Source: Acetomicrobium sp. UBA5826
Lineage (GTDB): Bacteria > Synergistota > Synergistia > Synergistales > Acetomicrobiaceae
DNA: 23,770 nucleotides
Assembly: GCF_002433005.1 (NCBI RefSeq)
Contig: NZ_DJHF01000013.1
Location: 1-23,770, forward strand
Direction: 5' to 3'
The position numbers and the translations under genes are program-made. The notes below the pieces were generated by a model. It was not told the DNA's origin. It saw only the letters and a list, made by a program, of their open reading frames with translations, and did no database searches. Below, in pieces: positions 7,787 through 15,210 of this stretch. Within the stretch, counting starts at the first letter, position 1. Each line of letters begins with the position of its first letter.

Positions 7787-8854
7787 TCAATCGACCTCTT
7801 CAACGGTCACATCATAAGTCACTTCTTGAATCTTCAGCCTCATGCGATAAGCTTCTTTCCTGACCGTTCCCTCTCCGGGAAAAACCTTGCGAGTCCTGTA
7901 TGAAGCTCGAAGCCTTAAAAGCTCTTCTATCTGCTCCCTTTCGACCTTTACGGCAGCTATGGATTCTTCAAGGGTTATAGACTTAAAACGTACCCCTTGT
8001 CCCGGCATTCGCTGCGCTAAATTAGCTATATCGGGGGTACAAAGCACTGCTATTTTCGTATAGCCTCCAGTAGTCTGTCTGTCGGCCAACATACATATAG
8101 GCTTGCCGTGACCGGGAACCTGAATTGCCCCTAAGGGGATTGCATCTGAGATAATATCCGCTCCGGATTTATGCTCTATCACCGGCCCCTCAAGTCTGTA
8201 ACCCATTCTGTCCGCCTCGTTAGTTATGGTGTACTCCGATTCCAAAAAAGCCCTGATTCCCTTTTCCGTGAAGGCATCGTCTTGTGGCCCCAAGACCACG
8301 CGCAATGGAGAATCTTCGCTTCTGTCCGGTCTCAGATGCTCGGGGCATTGAAAATCGGCCGTCTGCCATGTTAAGGGTTTAAGAGGACCCGTGGAAAGCT
8401 TGTCTTGTGCTTTAAGAGGGCGCCCTTCCAAGCCGCCTACTTTTGCCCTTAGATAGGTAGATTTGCTTCCCATTACCATCGGGACATCGATGCTGCCCGA
8501 TAAGCAAAGGTAGGCTCTGCAACCTCTTCCCTTGGGTGAAGTGACAGATATTTCGTCACCGGATTTTACCCTAATCGATTGCCACATAGGCGCACCGACA
8601 CCGTTAATATTAAACCCCAGCTCCGCTCCAACTAAGGCAATCAGCCCTTCCCCTTCCGTCACAATCAATTTAGGTCCCATGGCCGTAATCTCCAAAGCAG
8701 CTTCCTTAGGATCGTTTCCCACCAATATATTCCCTATCTGCAGGGCCTGTGGATCCATTGCCCCCGCCACCGGCATCCCCTTTCCCTGATATCCCCATCG
8801 GCCTAAATCCTGAACGGTCGTCAGCAATCCCTGAGTTTGCACTTCTAATATCAT
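7787..8854 (-). CDS. pxpC: 5-oxoprolinase subunit C (KipA-type)
   Basis: A 355-residue KipA/biotin-dependent carboxyltransferase-like protein. N-terminal GLLTTVQDLGRWGYQGKGMP and GAMDPQALQIGNILVGN are characteristic, followed by LEITAMGPKL, RVVLGPQDDAF, NEADRMGYRLEGP, DAIPLGAIQVPG, and GKPICMLADRQTTGGYTKIA. It forms the catalytic complex with PxpB. In Bacillus the pair was first described as KipI/KipA, regulators of the sporulation kinase KinA, but conservation next to pxpA points to the metabolic role. Its ATG overlaps the pxpB stop (ATGA). Confidence 0.92.
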   Translation of the reverse strand: MILEVQTQGLLTTVQDLGRWGYQGKGMPVAGAMDPQALQIGNILVGNDPKEAALEITAMGPKLIVTEGEGLIALVGAELGFNINGVGAPMWQSIRVKSGDEISVTSPKGRGCRAYLCLSGSIDVPMVMGSKSTYLRAKVGGLEGRPLKAQDKLSTGPLKPLTWQTADFQCPEHLRPDRSEDSPLRVVLGPQDDAFTEKGIRAFLESEYTITNEADRMGYRLEGPVIEHKSGADIISDAIPLGAIQVPGHGKPICMLADRQTTGGYTKIAVLCTPDIANLAQRMPGQGVRFKSITLEESIAAVKVEREQIEELLRLRASYRTRKVFPGEGTVRKEAYRMRLKIQEVTYDVTVEEVD

Positions 8855-9600
8855 GCAACATCACCGCTTTTTTGCAATATTGCAGGCTTGTAAGTTCTCG
8901 AGGCTACTTCGGATGCAATTTCGTCGTATTCCTCTCTGTCGATGCTTTTAAATCTAACCCACATACCGGCATCGATCAAAAAAGGTTGTTCGCCTTGAGG
9001 ATCAAAAAGCCTCAAGGGAGTCCTTCCAATCAGTTGCCATCCTCCCGGGCTGTCTATGGGATATATGCCGGTTTGCTTTCCCGCTATTCCCACGCTTCCC
9101 GCGGGAATCACCTTTCGAGGCTCCTTCAACCTTGGAGTAGCGAGGCTCTCGTCCATCCCTCCCAAATAGGAAAAGCCGGGCGTAAAACCCAACATATAAC
9201 AATAGTAATCCGGAGCTGTATGCCTGCGTATAATTTCTTCTTCCAAAATCCCCGTATGGCTTGCAACATTTTCCATATCGGGCCCAAATTCCCCACCGTA
9301 ACAGACGGGAATTACTATGACAAGTCCTCCTTTGGAAATTTCTCCTTTGGTCCTTTGGGCCATGCTTTTGAGCTTTTCAAAGAAGAGGCCTATATCGCCT
9401 ACGGCAAGAGGATCAAAATAAATTGCCAGGGACCTGTATGTTGGGACCAGTTCCACAATGCCGTAAAGATGTGAGTTTTCAATGTATCGGCGAAGCTGTT
9501 GAACCCTGGCGTTGATTTTCATATCTATACTGTCCCCGAATTCAATAACTACCGCACTATCACCGGCGCACATGATCTTGGGTTCAAGATATTCGGCCAA
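8851..9600 (-). CDS. pxpB: 5-oxoprolinase subunit B (KipI-type)
   Basis: A 249-residue KipI-family subunit of 5-oxoprolinase. It shows CAGDSAVVIEFGD near the N terminus, then VIPVCYGGEFGPDM, YCYMLGFTPGFSYLGGMDE, TPRLKEPRKVIPAGSVGIAG, QTGIYPIDSPGGWQLIGRT and LFDP. The start is TTG with AAGGGGTG about 8-10 nt upstream. A stem-loop lies between this gene and the upstream transporter gene, so its expression may depend on readthrough or an undetected promoter. Confidence 0.92.
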   Translation of the reverse strand: MAEYLEPKIMCAGDSAVVIEFGDSIDMKINARVQQLRRYIENSHLYGIVELVPTYRSLAIYFDPLAVGDIGLFFEKLKSMAQRTKGEISKGGLVIVIPVCYGGEFGPDMENVASHTGILEEEIIRRHTAPDYYCYMLGFTPGFSYLGGMDESLATPRLKEPRKVIPAGSVGIAGKQTGIYPIDSPGGWQLIGRTPLRLFDPQGEQPFLIDAGMWVRFKSIDREEYDEIASEVASRTYKPAILQKSGDVA

Positions 9601-9629
9601 TTAAACACACCCCTTAATGCCCTAATATA

Positions 9630-9662
9630 AAGGGCAGAAGGCTATTAGCGCCTTCCGCCCTT
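9630..9662 (-). terminator. Intercistronic stem-loop between the transporter gene and pxpB
   Basis: GAAGGC pairs with GCCTTC (9637-9642 with 9650-9655); after one A/C mismatch, a further 6 pairs extend to 9630 and 9662. On the minus strand it is followed by TTTATATT, a mediocre U tract. It could be a leaky terminator or an RNA-processing hairpin that sets transporter against enzyme levels. Confidence 0.6.
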
Positions 9663-9669
9663 AACAATC

Positions 9670-10902
9670 CTATCCAAACATAGTAAATATTCTGCCCAGC
9701 GAAGTAATGCCCATCCACAACGTAATGGCCACCATGAGATACCCCGTAACGGTTAACCATTTAGGATGTCGATACTCTCCAATGATATCCTTTCTGTGGG
9801 CTGCGAGCATGACCGACAACAAAGCCAAAGGAAGGATCAATCCGTTGACCGAACCGGCGAAGATCAACAGCGTCACGGGTTGACCTATTGTAATCAGGAC
9901 CACAGTAGAAGTAACGATGAATCCTATGATCCACCAACGATTATTCTTCTGAATTCCCTTAAATAAAGTCTGCAAGAAAGATATGGACGTAAAAGAAGCA
10001 CCTACGACGGATGTGATCCCGGCAGCCCAAAGCACCACTCCAAAAATTCTATAGCCAATCTCGCCTGCCCCCAACCTAAAAGCAGAGGCCGGAGGATTTT
10101 GCGGATCTAAGGTGTGACCTGCCCATACAACGCCAAGGATTGCCAAAAACAGGAGTATCCTCATGATACCTGTTATTACGATGCCGTTAGTTGCTCCTCT
10201 CGTCACGTCCTTGATATGCTCAACACCGCATATTCCGGCGTCCAAAAGCCTATGGGCCCCTGAAAAGGTAATATACCCGCCGACGGTGCCTCCGATTAAC
10301 GTAATGATGACCATCCAATCGATTTGAGAGGGCATGAAAGCTTCTCTAGTCGCAACCCCAACAGGCGGCTTAGTAACAAAGACTGTATATAAGACCAAAG
10401 CTATCATGATAAAACCAAGTATTTTAGTGAACTGATCCATAGCTCGTCCCATTTCTCTGTATAAAAATATTATGATGCCTATACTGGCACTAATAACTGC
10501 TCCCCATGCAATAGGTATCCCTGCTATTACATTTAAACCCATAGATGCTCCGGCAACGTTTCCTATGTTAAACACCAAACCGCCCAAGGCAACTAAAAAG
10601 GCAATAAAATATCCAAGACCGGGAAGGACTTTGTTTGCCACGTCTTGGGCACGCATCTTAGATACGGCTAATATTCGCCATACATTTAGCTGAACTATCA
10701 AATTAATGATAATGGAAATCAAAATAGCAAAGGCAAAAGAGGCTTTGAGCTGGTTGGTGAAGACCGCAGTTTGCGTAAGAAACCCCGGACCTATCGAGGA
10801 TGTGGCCATCAAAAATGCGGCACCTAACAGTATGCTTAACGTTTCTTTTCTGCTCCTTTGTCCTACATTGTCGATGCCATTCTGAGATTCTTGCTGTGAC
10901 AA
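9670..10902 (-). CDS. Nramp-fold (YcsG-like) membrane transporter, DPGN motif lost
   Basis: A 410-residue integral membrane protein with about 11 hydrophobic segments and the Nramp beginning LLGAAFLMATSSIGPGFLT. The canonical TM1 metal motif DPGN is GPGF here (38-41), and no MPH motif is seen in the TM6 region (GGTVGGYITFSGAHRLLDAG), so the usual divalent-metal ligands are absent. In Bacillus subtilis an Nramp-like gene, ycsG, sits in the same ycsF/ycsI/kip cluster. The context suggests import of 5-oxoproline or a related acid; that is inference. The start is TTG with GGGAGGTGG directly upstream. Confidence 0.8.
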   Translation of the reverse strand: MSQQESQNGIDNVGQRSRKETLSILLGAAFLMATSSIGPGFLTQTAVFTNQLKASFAFAILISIIINLIVQLNVWRILAVSKMRAQDVANKVLPGLGYFIAFLVALGGLVFNIGNVAGASMGLNVIAGIPIAWGAVISASIGIIIFLYREMGRAMDQFTKILGFIMIALVLYTVFVTKPPVGVATREAFMPSQIDWMVIITLIGGTVGGYITFSGAHRLLDAGICGVEHIKDVTRGATNGIVITGIMRILLFLAILGVVWAGHTLDPQNPPASAFRLGAGEIGYRIFGVVLWAAGITSVVGASFTSISFLQTLFKGIQKNNRWWIIGFIVTSTVVLITIGQPVTLLIFAGSVNGLILPLALLSVMLAAHRKDIIGEYRHPKWLTVTGYLMVAITLWMGITSLGRIFTMFG

Positions 10903-10934
10903 TTAATCCACCTCCCAATAGTTTAAGTAGCTTT

Positions 10935-11471
10935 TCAGGAAACAATTTTTACTAGTGCTTCGACAAAAATCTGATAGGCCTTATCATCATATAGATATAT
11001 GGCAATTTCTTTTAGCAATGTATCCTCTTCTTCAATGTAATACATCATTTCTTCCAACATTGCCCCCGCACATGTCTCGTAGTCGATGGAACCAACGCCC
11101 GTACCCAAAGCCGGAAAGGCAACGCGCTCGATCTTCAATTCGTCACAACGCATTAGCGCGCTTTGAGTAGCCTCTCTTATCGACCGCTCATTTGTTTTAA
11201 GATCTTGGCCCATCACCACAGCATGAATTACATAGTCAACTTTCAGTTTTCCGGCCCCAGTAACCACTGCTTCCCCCACTTTTACCGGCCCTTCGGAGAT
11301 TGCTTCTTTCTCTATTGCGTCACCTCCTTTTTTCTTTATCGCTCCAGCAACCCCAGAACCCATCCAAAGGTGATTGTTCGCTGCATTGACTATGGCATCC
11401 CCATCGTATTCAGTTATATCTCCTTTATAAAGCCTTATCGTAACAGCTTTAACCTTTGCCTCCGTAAGCAT
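10935..11471 (-). CDS. Macro-domain protein (putative ADP-ribose binding or hydrolysing)
   Basis: A 178-residue single macro domain. It shows GDIT (17-20), DAIVNAAN (25-32) with the adenine and ribose contacts, the glycine-rich MGSGVAGAIKKKGG (37-50) and AFPALGTGVGSI near 120. Relatives remove ADP-ribose from proteins or deacetylate O-acetyl-ADP-ribose. ATG with GGGGGGAG 4-6 nt upstream. It ends 32 nt before the Nramp-like gene on the same strand and may share its transcript, although no functional link to 5-oxoproline metabolism is obvious. Confidence 0.88.
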   Translation of the reverse strand: MLTEAKVKAVTIRLYKGDITEYDGDAIVNAANNHLWMGSGVAGAIKKKGGDAIEKEAISEGPVKVGEAVVTGAGKLKVDYVIHAVVMGQDLKTNERSIREATQSALMRCDELKIERVAFPALGTGVGSIDYETCAGAMLEEMMYYIEEEDTLLKEIAIYLYDDKAYQIFVEALVKIVS

Positions 11472-11515
11472 CTTTCTCCCCCCAAGGGAAATATTAGATA
11501 GCGTTTAACTATATG

Positions 11516-11542
11516 ATAATACACGCATGACAATAGACTCAA
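11516..11542 (-). promoter_or_regulatory. Candidate promoter for the macro-domain / 5-oxoproline cluster
   Basis: Reading the minus strand, TTGAGT (11537-11542) is followed after 15 nt by TATTAT (11516-11521), about 45 nt upstream of the macro gene. The -10 is good, but the spacer is 2 nt short. The 154-nt gap between proS and the macro gene (11472-11625) holds nothing else I can identify. Confidence 0.35.
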
Positions 11543-11625
11543 TTATTATCGAGGCTTGCAATAGCTTTAAATTATGCATAAAACCATCTGTCGCCTATTG
11601 CACATACCAGAATATTCCCATATCG

Positions 11626-13065
11626 CTAATAGGCCTTGGCGAATACGGCTAATTTGCCGCCCCTTTTTTTCGTATAAAAACACGTTCCCTCAGTTGGCTC
11701 GTTTAACAGGAAACATCGTATGGTAGCGGTGGTTGCTTCCTTTATGGCCTTCTCGTCCTCGGGAGAGCCGGCAAAGTATGCTTTGATAAACCCTCCTTTT
11801 TTGTTTAAGACCTCATTAAATTCCTCAAAGGAAGTCACGTGATAGGTGTTTTCCTCTCTGAAAGATCTTGCCTTCCGGTACAATGTGTTCTGTATATTTT
11901 CTAAAAGCCTGGGAACTTCTCTCTCTACAGCATCGAAGGATATGTTTACCACCTCACCAGTATCCCGTCTTACAGCACGTAAATGGGATGACTTCATCTC
12001 TGCTTCTCCCAACTCCAATCGCAGAGGAACGCCCTTTTGAAGATGATAAAAGAACCTATCGCCCGGTCTCATATGAAATTGTGTATCCAAAACAACCCGA
12101 TTTGCTCCTAAAATTTTCTTAAGACTTTCCGAGATCTTTTGTGCTTCGGGCAATATTTTCTCCTGTAACAGATTTTGATCAGGAGTTATCGGTAAAATTA
12201 CAGTTTTAACGGGCGCAACATTTGGGGGCAATACAAGGCCATCGTTATCGGCATGAGTCATGATAATTGCACCTATCAAACGCGTGGAAACACCCCAACT
12301 TGTCGTCCAGGCGTATTCCAATTCCCCATCCTTATTCTGAAATCTTATATCGAAGGCCTTTGCAAAATTTTGCCCTAAAAAGTGGCTTGTACCGGCCTGC
12401 AGTGCGCGCTTATCTGTCATCATGGCCTCACAGGTATAGGTGTTTTCCGCTCCTGGAAATCTTTCTCCTTCCGACTTCTCACCCGTAAGCACCGGAAGAG
12501 CCAAAACCTCTTCCATGAAAGAACGGTAAACTTCCAACATTCGAAGAGTCTCTTCGAGGGCTTCTTCTTTCGTCGCATGGGCAGTGTGCCCCTCTTGCCA
12601 CAAAAACTCAGAAGTGCGCAAAAACAGCCGCGGCCTTTTTTCCCAGCGAAGAACGTTACACCATTGATTTATCAGGATGGGAAGATCCCTCCACGACTGT
12701 ATCCATTTGCTGTACATGTGCCCAATTACCGTCTCCGAAGTGGGCCTTATAACCAATGGTTCTTCCAACTCTTCGCCTCCGGCGTAAGTAACGACAGCGC
12801 ACTCTGGAGAAAATCCCTCAACGTGTTTTGCCTCCTTCTCCAAGAAAGAACTGGGAATCAAGAGTGGGAAATAGGCATTTACGTGCCCCGTCTCCTTGAA
12901 GCGTTCGTCCAGTTGGCTTTGTATGGATTCCCATATTGCATACCCCGTAGGTCGGATGACCATGCACCCCCTCACCGGGGCGTAGTCGGCCATCTCAGCA
13001 GCTTTTATTACATCCAGATACCACTGCGAATAATCTTTTTCGCGGGGCGTTATATTTCGTGCCAT
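11626..13065 (-). CDS. proS: Prolyl-tRNA synthetase, archaeal/eukaryal type
   Basis: Charges tRNA-Pro. The 479-residue class II synthetase has motif 1 around VIRPTGYAIWESIQSQLDERF (bound by residues 37 and 56), PLVIRPTSETVIG, motif 2 RWEKRPRLFLRTSEFLWQEG with the following HTAHAT, GTSHFLGQNFAKAF, and motif 3 STRLIGAIIMTHAD. The short length, the LRTSEFLWQEGHTAHAT stretch, no bacterial editing insertion and a C-terminal extension ending in Tyr identify the ProS type 3 of archaea, eukaryotes and some bacteria. ATG with GGAGGG 7 nt upstream. It follows the glutaredoxin-like gene by 23 nt. A diverged partial copy lies at the right edge of the window. Confidence 0.96.
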   Translation of the reverse strand: MARNITPREKDYSQWYLDVIKAAEMADYAPVRGCMVIRPTGYAIWESIQSQLDERFKETGHVNAYFPLLIPSSFLEKEAKHVEGFSPECAVVTYAGGEELEEPLVIRPTSETVIGHMYSKWIQSWRDLPILINQWCNVLRWEKRPRLFLRTSEFLWQEGHTAHATKEEALEETLRMLEVYRSFMEEVLALPVLTGEKSEGERFPGAENTYTCEAMMTDKRALQAGTSHFLGQNFAKAFDIRFQNKDGELEYAWTTSWGVSTRLIGAIIMTHADNDGLVLPPNVAPVKTVILPITPDQNLLQEKILPEAQKISESLKKILGANRVVLDTQFHMRPGDRFFYHLQKGVPLRLELGEAEMKSSHLRAVRRDTGEVVNISFDAVEREVPRLLENIQNTLYRKARSFREENTYHVTSFEEFNEVLNKKGGFIKAYFAGSPEDEKAIKEATTATIRCFLLNEPTEGTCFYTKKRGGKLAVFAKAY

Positions 13066-13088
13066 TTCAATCCCTCCGTAATCTAGCG

Positions 13089-13337
13089 CTATAGACTTGC
13101 GATCCCCTCATCCTCCAAAAGGTCGATGAGGCGCTCTTTGTTAAATCCGATTACAAACCTATCTCCTACCTGAACTACAGGAACGCTCAATTGATGGGTA
13201 CGCCTGACCAGTTCCATGGTTGCTTCTCTATCGCGGCTTATATCAACAACCTGATACACAATTCCTCTTTCCGACATGATTTCCTTAACCTTCTCGCAGG
13301 CATGACATGTCGGATTGGTGTAAACCTTGATATGCAT
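13089..13337 (-). CDS. Glutaredoxin-like thiol-disulfide protein
   Basis: An 82-residue thioredoxin-fold protein with a redox motif C-H-A-C (Cys11, Cys14) after beta strand 1, the cis-proline in SVPVV (Pro53) and the GDRFVIGFNKERL substrate-binding end typical of glutaredoxin/NrdH/YruB-type proteins. GAGGAGTG precedes the ATG by 9-11 nt. It is probably co-transcribed with proS. Whether it uses glutathione, thioredoxin reductase or another donor cannot be told from the sequence. Confidence 0.88.
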   Translation of the reverse strand: MHIKVYTNPTCHACEKVKEIMSERGIVYQVVDISRDREATMELVRRTHQLSVPVVQVGDRFVIGFNKERLIDLLEDEGIASL

Positions 13338-13365
13338 TACAAAATCACTCCTCGCTTCTATTGTC

Positions 13366-13551
13366 CTAAAATAAAATGTAAACCCATACTGGAACTACCA
13401 ATATGGAGATAAATGTACTTGTAGCAATAAGTTCTGCTGCGTACTTATGATCCGTGCCTATCCCCTTGGCAACTATAGACGTATTAACTGCTACAGGCAT
13501 GGCAGAAACTAGTATAACAGCGTTTCGGACGTTATGGGCAATCGGCCACAC
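13366..13551 (-). pseudogene. 3' remnant of an AEC-family transporter gene
   Basis: About 61 codons resemble the C-terminal two helices of auxin-efflux-carrier (AEC) permeases: NVRNAVILVSAMPVAVNTSIV, then a short loop with Tyr-Ala-Ala-Glu-Leu and a final hydrophobic segment ending VWVYILF. Intact family members have about 300 residues, so the first 80% is missing. The 5' side ends in non-coding sequence next to a decayed IS30 element, suggesting insertion followed by deletion. Confidence 0.6.
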
Positions 13552-13754
13552 AAAAAAACAATAACAATACTAAAAGTAGGTAAACAGCCACCTTTATCAG
13601 CATATCTACCCAAGTATATTTTATGCGCTAGATGTAAACTACAAGTGCAACGGGGCTAAGATTCCCAAGATTTAAGTATAAAAGAATAGCCCACAGCAGA
13701 ACACTTAGTTAATATTGTTTCTGGACAAAACCTATTGATGAAAAAGCCCCTGCC
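13552..13754. other. Non-coding gap between the AEC remnant and the IS30 remnant
   Basis: About 200 nt of AT-rich sequence with no ORF, RNA gene or clear repeat. The stretch around 13705-13735 (TTAGTTAATATTGTTTCTGG) may be the degraded left end of the IS element, since TTTGACAAACTAAG near 14370-14382 looks like a partly matching inverted right end. I am not certain of either end. Confidence 0.3.
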
Positions 13755-14373
13755 ATGAGCTACCATCATTTTACCGCAGAACAGAGAGAAAAGATATTCT
13801 CCCTGAAGGAGAAACTGAGTTATGCAGACATAACCGACGAAGTAGGCTGTCATAAAAGCACTATCAGCATAAAGCTCTCCCGTAACGGAGTCCTATCTGG
13901 ATACAGTGGAGTTCGTGCTCAAAAACGTTACCTGGAATGCCGAGTGCTCGGAAAACATGGAACCGGATGCCTTGTCACTCTGGCGGGGAAACTCTCCGGA
14001 AAGCATGCAGATCCCCTTTCAGAAGTTGTCACGAAGCTTCTGGAAGGCAAACCTTGCGAAACCATTACTTTCGATAAGGGCAAAGAATTTGCCCGACACC
14101 AGAAAATAGGAAATGCCCTGGGAACCAAAGTCTACTTCTCCCATCCTAACAGCCCCTGGGAGCGAGTAACAAACGAAGGAAAACACGAATGGACTGCTTC
14201 GGCAATTCTTCCCCAAGGGGAAAAGCATGACTCAAGTTAGCCATAAGGATGTGGACGCAGCTGTCCGCCTTCTTAACGATAGACCCTGAAAGTGTCTTGG
14301 CTGAAAAACTCCTCTGGAAGCTTTTTTTAGAAATACTTCATCAGGATGGCCAAAAGCGTTGCACTTGATTTGA
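13755..14373 (+). pseudogene. Decayed IS30-family transposase
   Basis: The ATG-initiated part (13755-14240) starts with the IS30 helix-turn-helix (AEQREKIFSLKE...CHKSTISIKLSRNG) and then jumps from RYLECR to VLGKHGTGCLVTL, missing about 100 residues including the first catalytic Asp. The second acidic residue (TFDKGKEF) and the third (WERVTNE) remain. A 4-bp insertion near 14178-14183 shifts the frame; the rest reads ENTNGLLRQFFPKGKSMTQ then DVDAAVRLLNDRP in the next frame. That frame carries TGA stops at 14287 and 14302 where Arg and Trp stand in the family motif RPRKCLGWKTP. Intact relatives have about 330 residues; this copy cannot make transposase. Confidence 0.85.
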
Positions 14374-14403
14374 CAAACTAAGTACAGAAAGATAAACGTA
14401 ACC

Positions 14404-14582
14404 GTGGAGATTTTAAAGATATACGAACATAAACTAAAGGATGCAAAGGCAGCCCTATCTTGGGCCGACAAGGCGATGAGGATTTCCTACAATATCGTCC
14501 CTTTGCTCTGGCATGGCAAAATAGACTGTCTGATCTTTCAAAGCGCCTAGAACGTTTGAAAAAGAGATGGGGTGTGTCTTAA
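14404..14582 (+). pseudogene. Frameshifted gene remnant, possibly a YprB-like RNase H protein 3' end
   Basis: Two short reading frames read as one broken protein end. Frame one has ILKIYEHKLKDAKAALSWAD. A second frame, one base back, has FLQYRPFALAWQNRLSDLSK and then a basic helix ending RLKKRWGVS before a stop at 14580. The xYEHxxKDxxxAL pattern plus a terminal RLERLKKR helix resembles the C terminus of YprB-like RNase H-fold proteins; this is recognition from memory and weak. It abuts the IS30 remnant, so it is probably another casualty of the insertion. Confidence 0.3.
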
Positions 14583-14600
14583 AAAGATCTTATACCGCAA

Positions 14601-15101
14601 TCAGAAAAACTGAGACCTTGGCATTACCAATCCCAATGCTTCAACAAATACAAACCACATAATTGCGGTTGTAATAATCGAATACAATATACCAAATACA
14701 AAACCCTTTTTGGTCAAATCTGTTTTTAAAAATGCATAGGTTAACAGAGACAATAAAAGGGAAAACAAGATAAAACCTATAGTATCAAGAAGATATACCA
14801 GCAAGCAAAACAACAACAAGTATATTACTATTGAGATAGTCTGCTTTCTCGAATTTCCTTTTTTTGCTTCGACATTAGTGCTGGCTTTGATGTTACCTTT
14901 ATATTTAATAAACGATTTAAGAGCAGTTACAAACCACAGAACCGATAAAATTATTAACAAACTGGATATGGTCTTGGGGAAGAAATCGCCTCCCAAAGAT
15001 CCAAAGCTCAGCGCGCGAATTTTCCCGGCCTCTACCCGAAATATTATTCCGACAATAATGAAGCAGATCGAGGCAATTAAATCCAACTTCCGCTCATTCA
15101 T
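14601..15101 (-). CDS. Tripartite tricarboxylate transporter small subunit, TctB family
   Basis: A 166-residue membrane protein with four hydrophobic segments (first near residues 7-22, two long ones around the middle, last near the C terminus), the layout of TctB, the small permease subunit that pairs with TctA. The PGDFFPK-like motif of the family appears as LGGDFFPKTISSLLI. The ATG at 15101 is chosen over one 12 codons upstream because GGGGG lies about 9 nt before it and TctB proteins start this way. It is the last gene of the operon, separated from tctC by a strong hairpin. Confidence 0.82.
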   Translation of the reverse strand: MNERKLDLIASICFIIVGIIFRVEAGKIRALSFGSLGGDFFPKTISSLLIILSVLWFVTALKSFIKYKGNIKASTNVEAKKGNSRKQTISIVIYLLLFCLLVYLLDTIGFILFSLLLSLLTYAFLKTDLTKKGFVFGILYSIITTAIMWFVFVEALGLVMPRSQFF

Positions 15102-15162
15102 ACACAACAACCCCCAAATGCGCCAAGTTTCAAGCATTGATTTTAAAAGAAAGAGGCTAGCG

Positions 15163-15204
15163 TTACCATCGGTAGGAAATAACGTTATTCCCTACCGATG
15201 GTAA
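15163..15204 (-). repeat. Long inverted repeat between tctC and tctB
   Basis: A perfect 14-bp arm (TTACCATCGGTAGG, 15163-15176) pairs with 15191-15204. Inside, after one A/C mismatch, lies the self-complementary AATAACGTTATT. The whole 42 nt is nearly a perfect palindrome with no loop. It begins 7 nt after the tctC stop on the minus strand. With no immediate U tract, an mRNA-stabilising or processing hairpin downstream of the binding-protein gene is more likely than a terminator. Confidence 0.8.
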
Positions 15205-15210
15205 ACAGTG

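Noticed and set aside
8749..9474. 241-codon plus-strand ORF across pxpC and pxpB
   Set aside because: It is antisense to two well-supported genes and its translation has no family features.
11593..11634. Possible terminator after proS (GCCTATT / AATAGGC)
   Set aside because: The arms are only 7 bp with a 28-nt loop, one arm is inside the coding end and no U tract follows on the minus strand.
12382..13086. 234-codon plus-strand ORF over proS
   Set aside because: Antisense shadow of proS; composition follows the synthetase codons.
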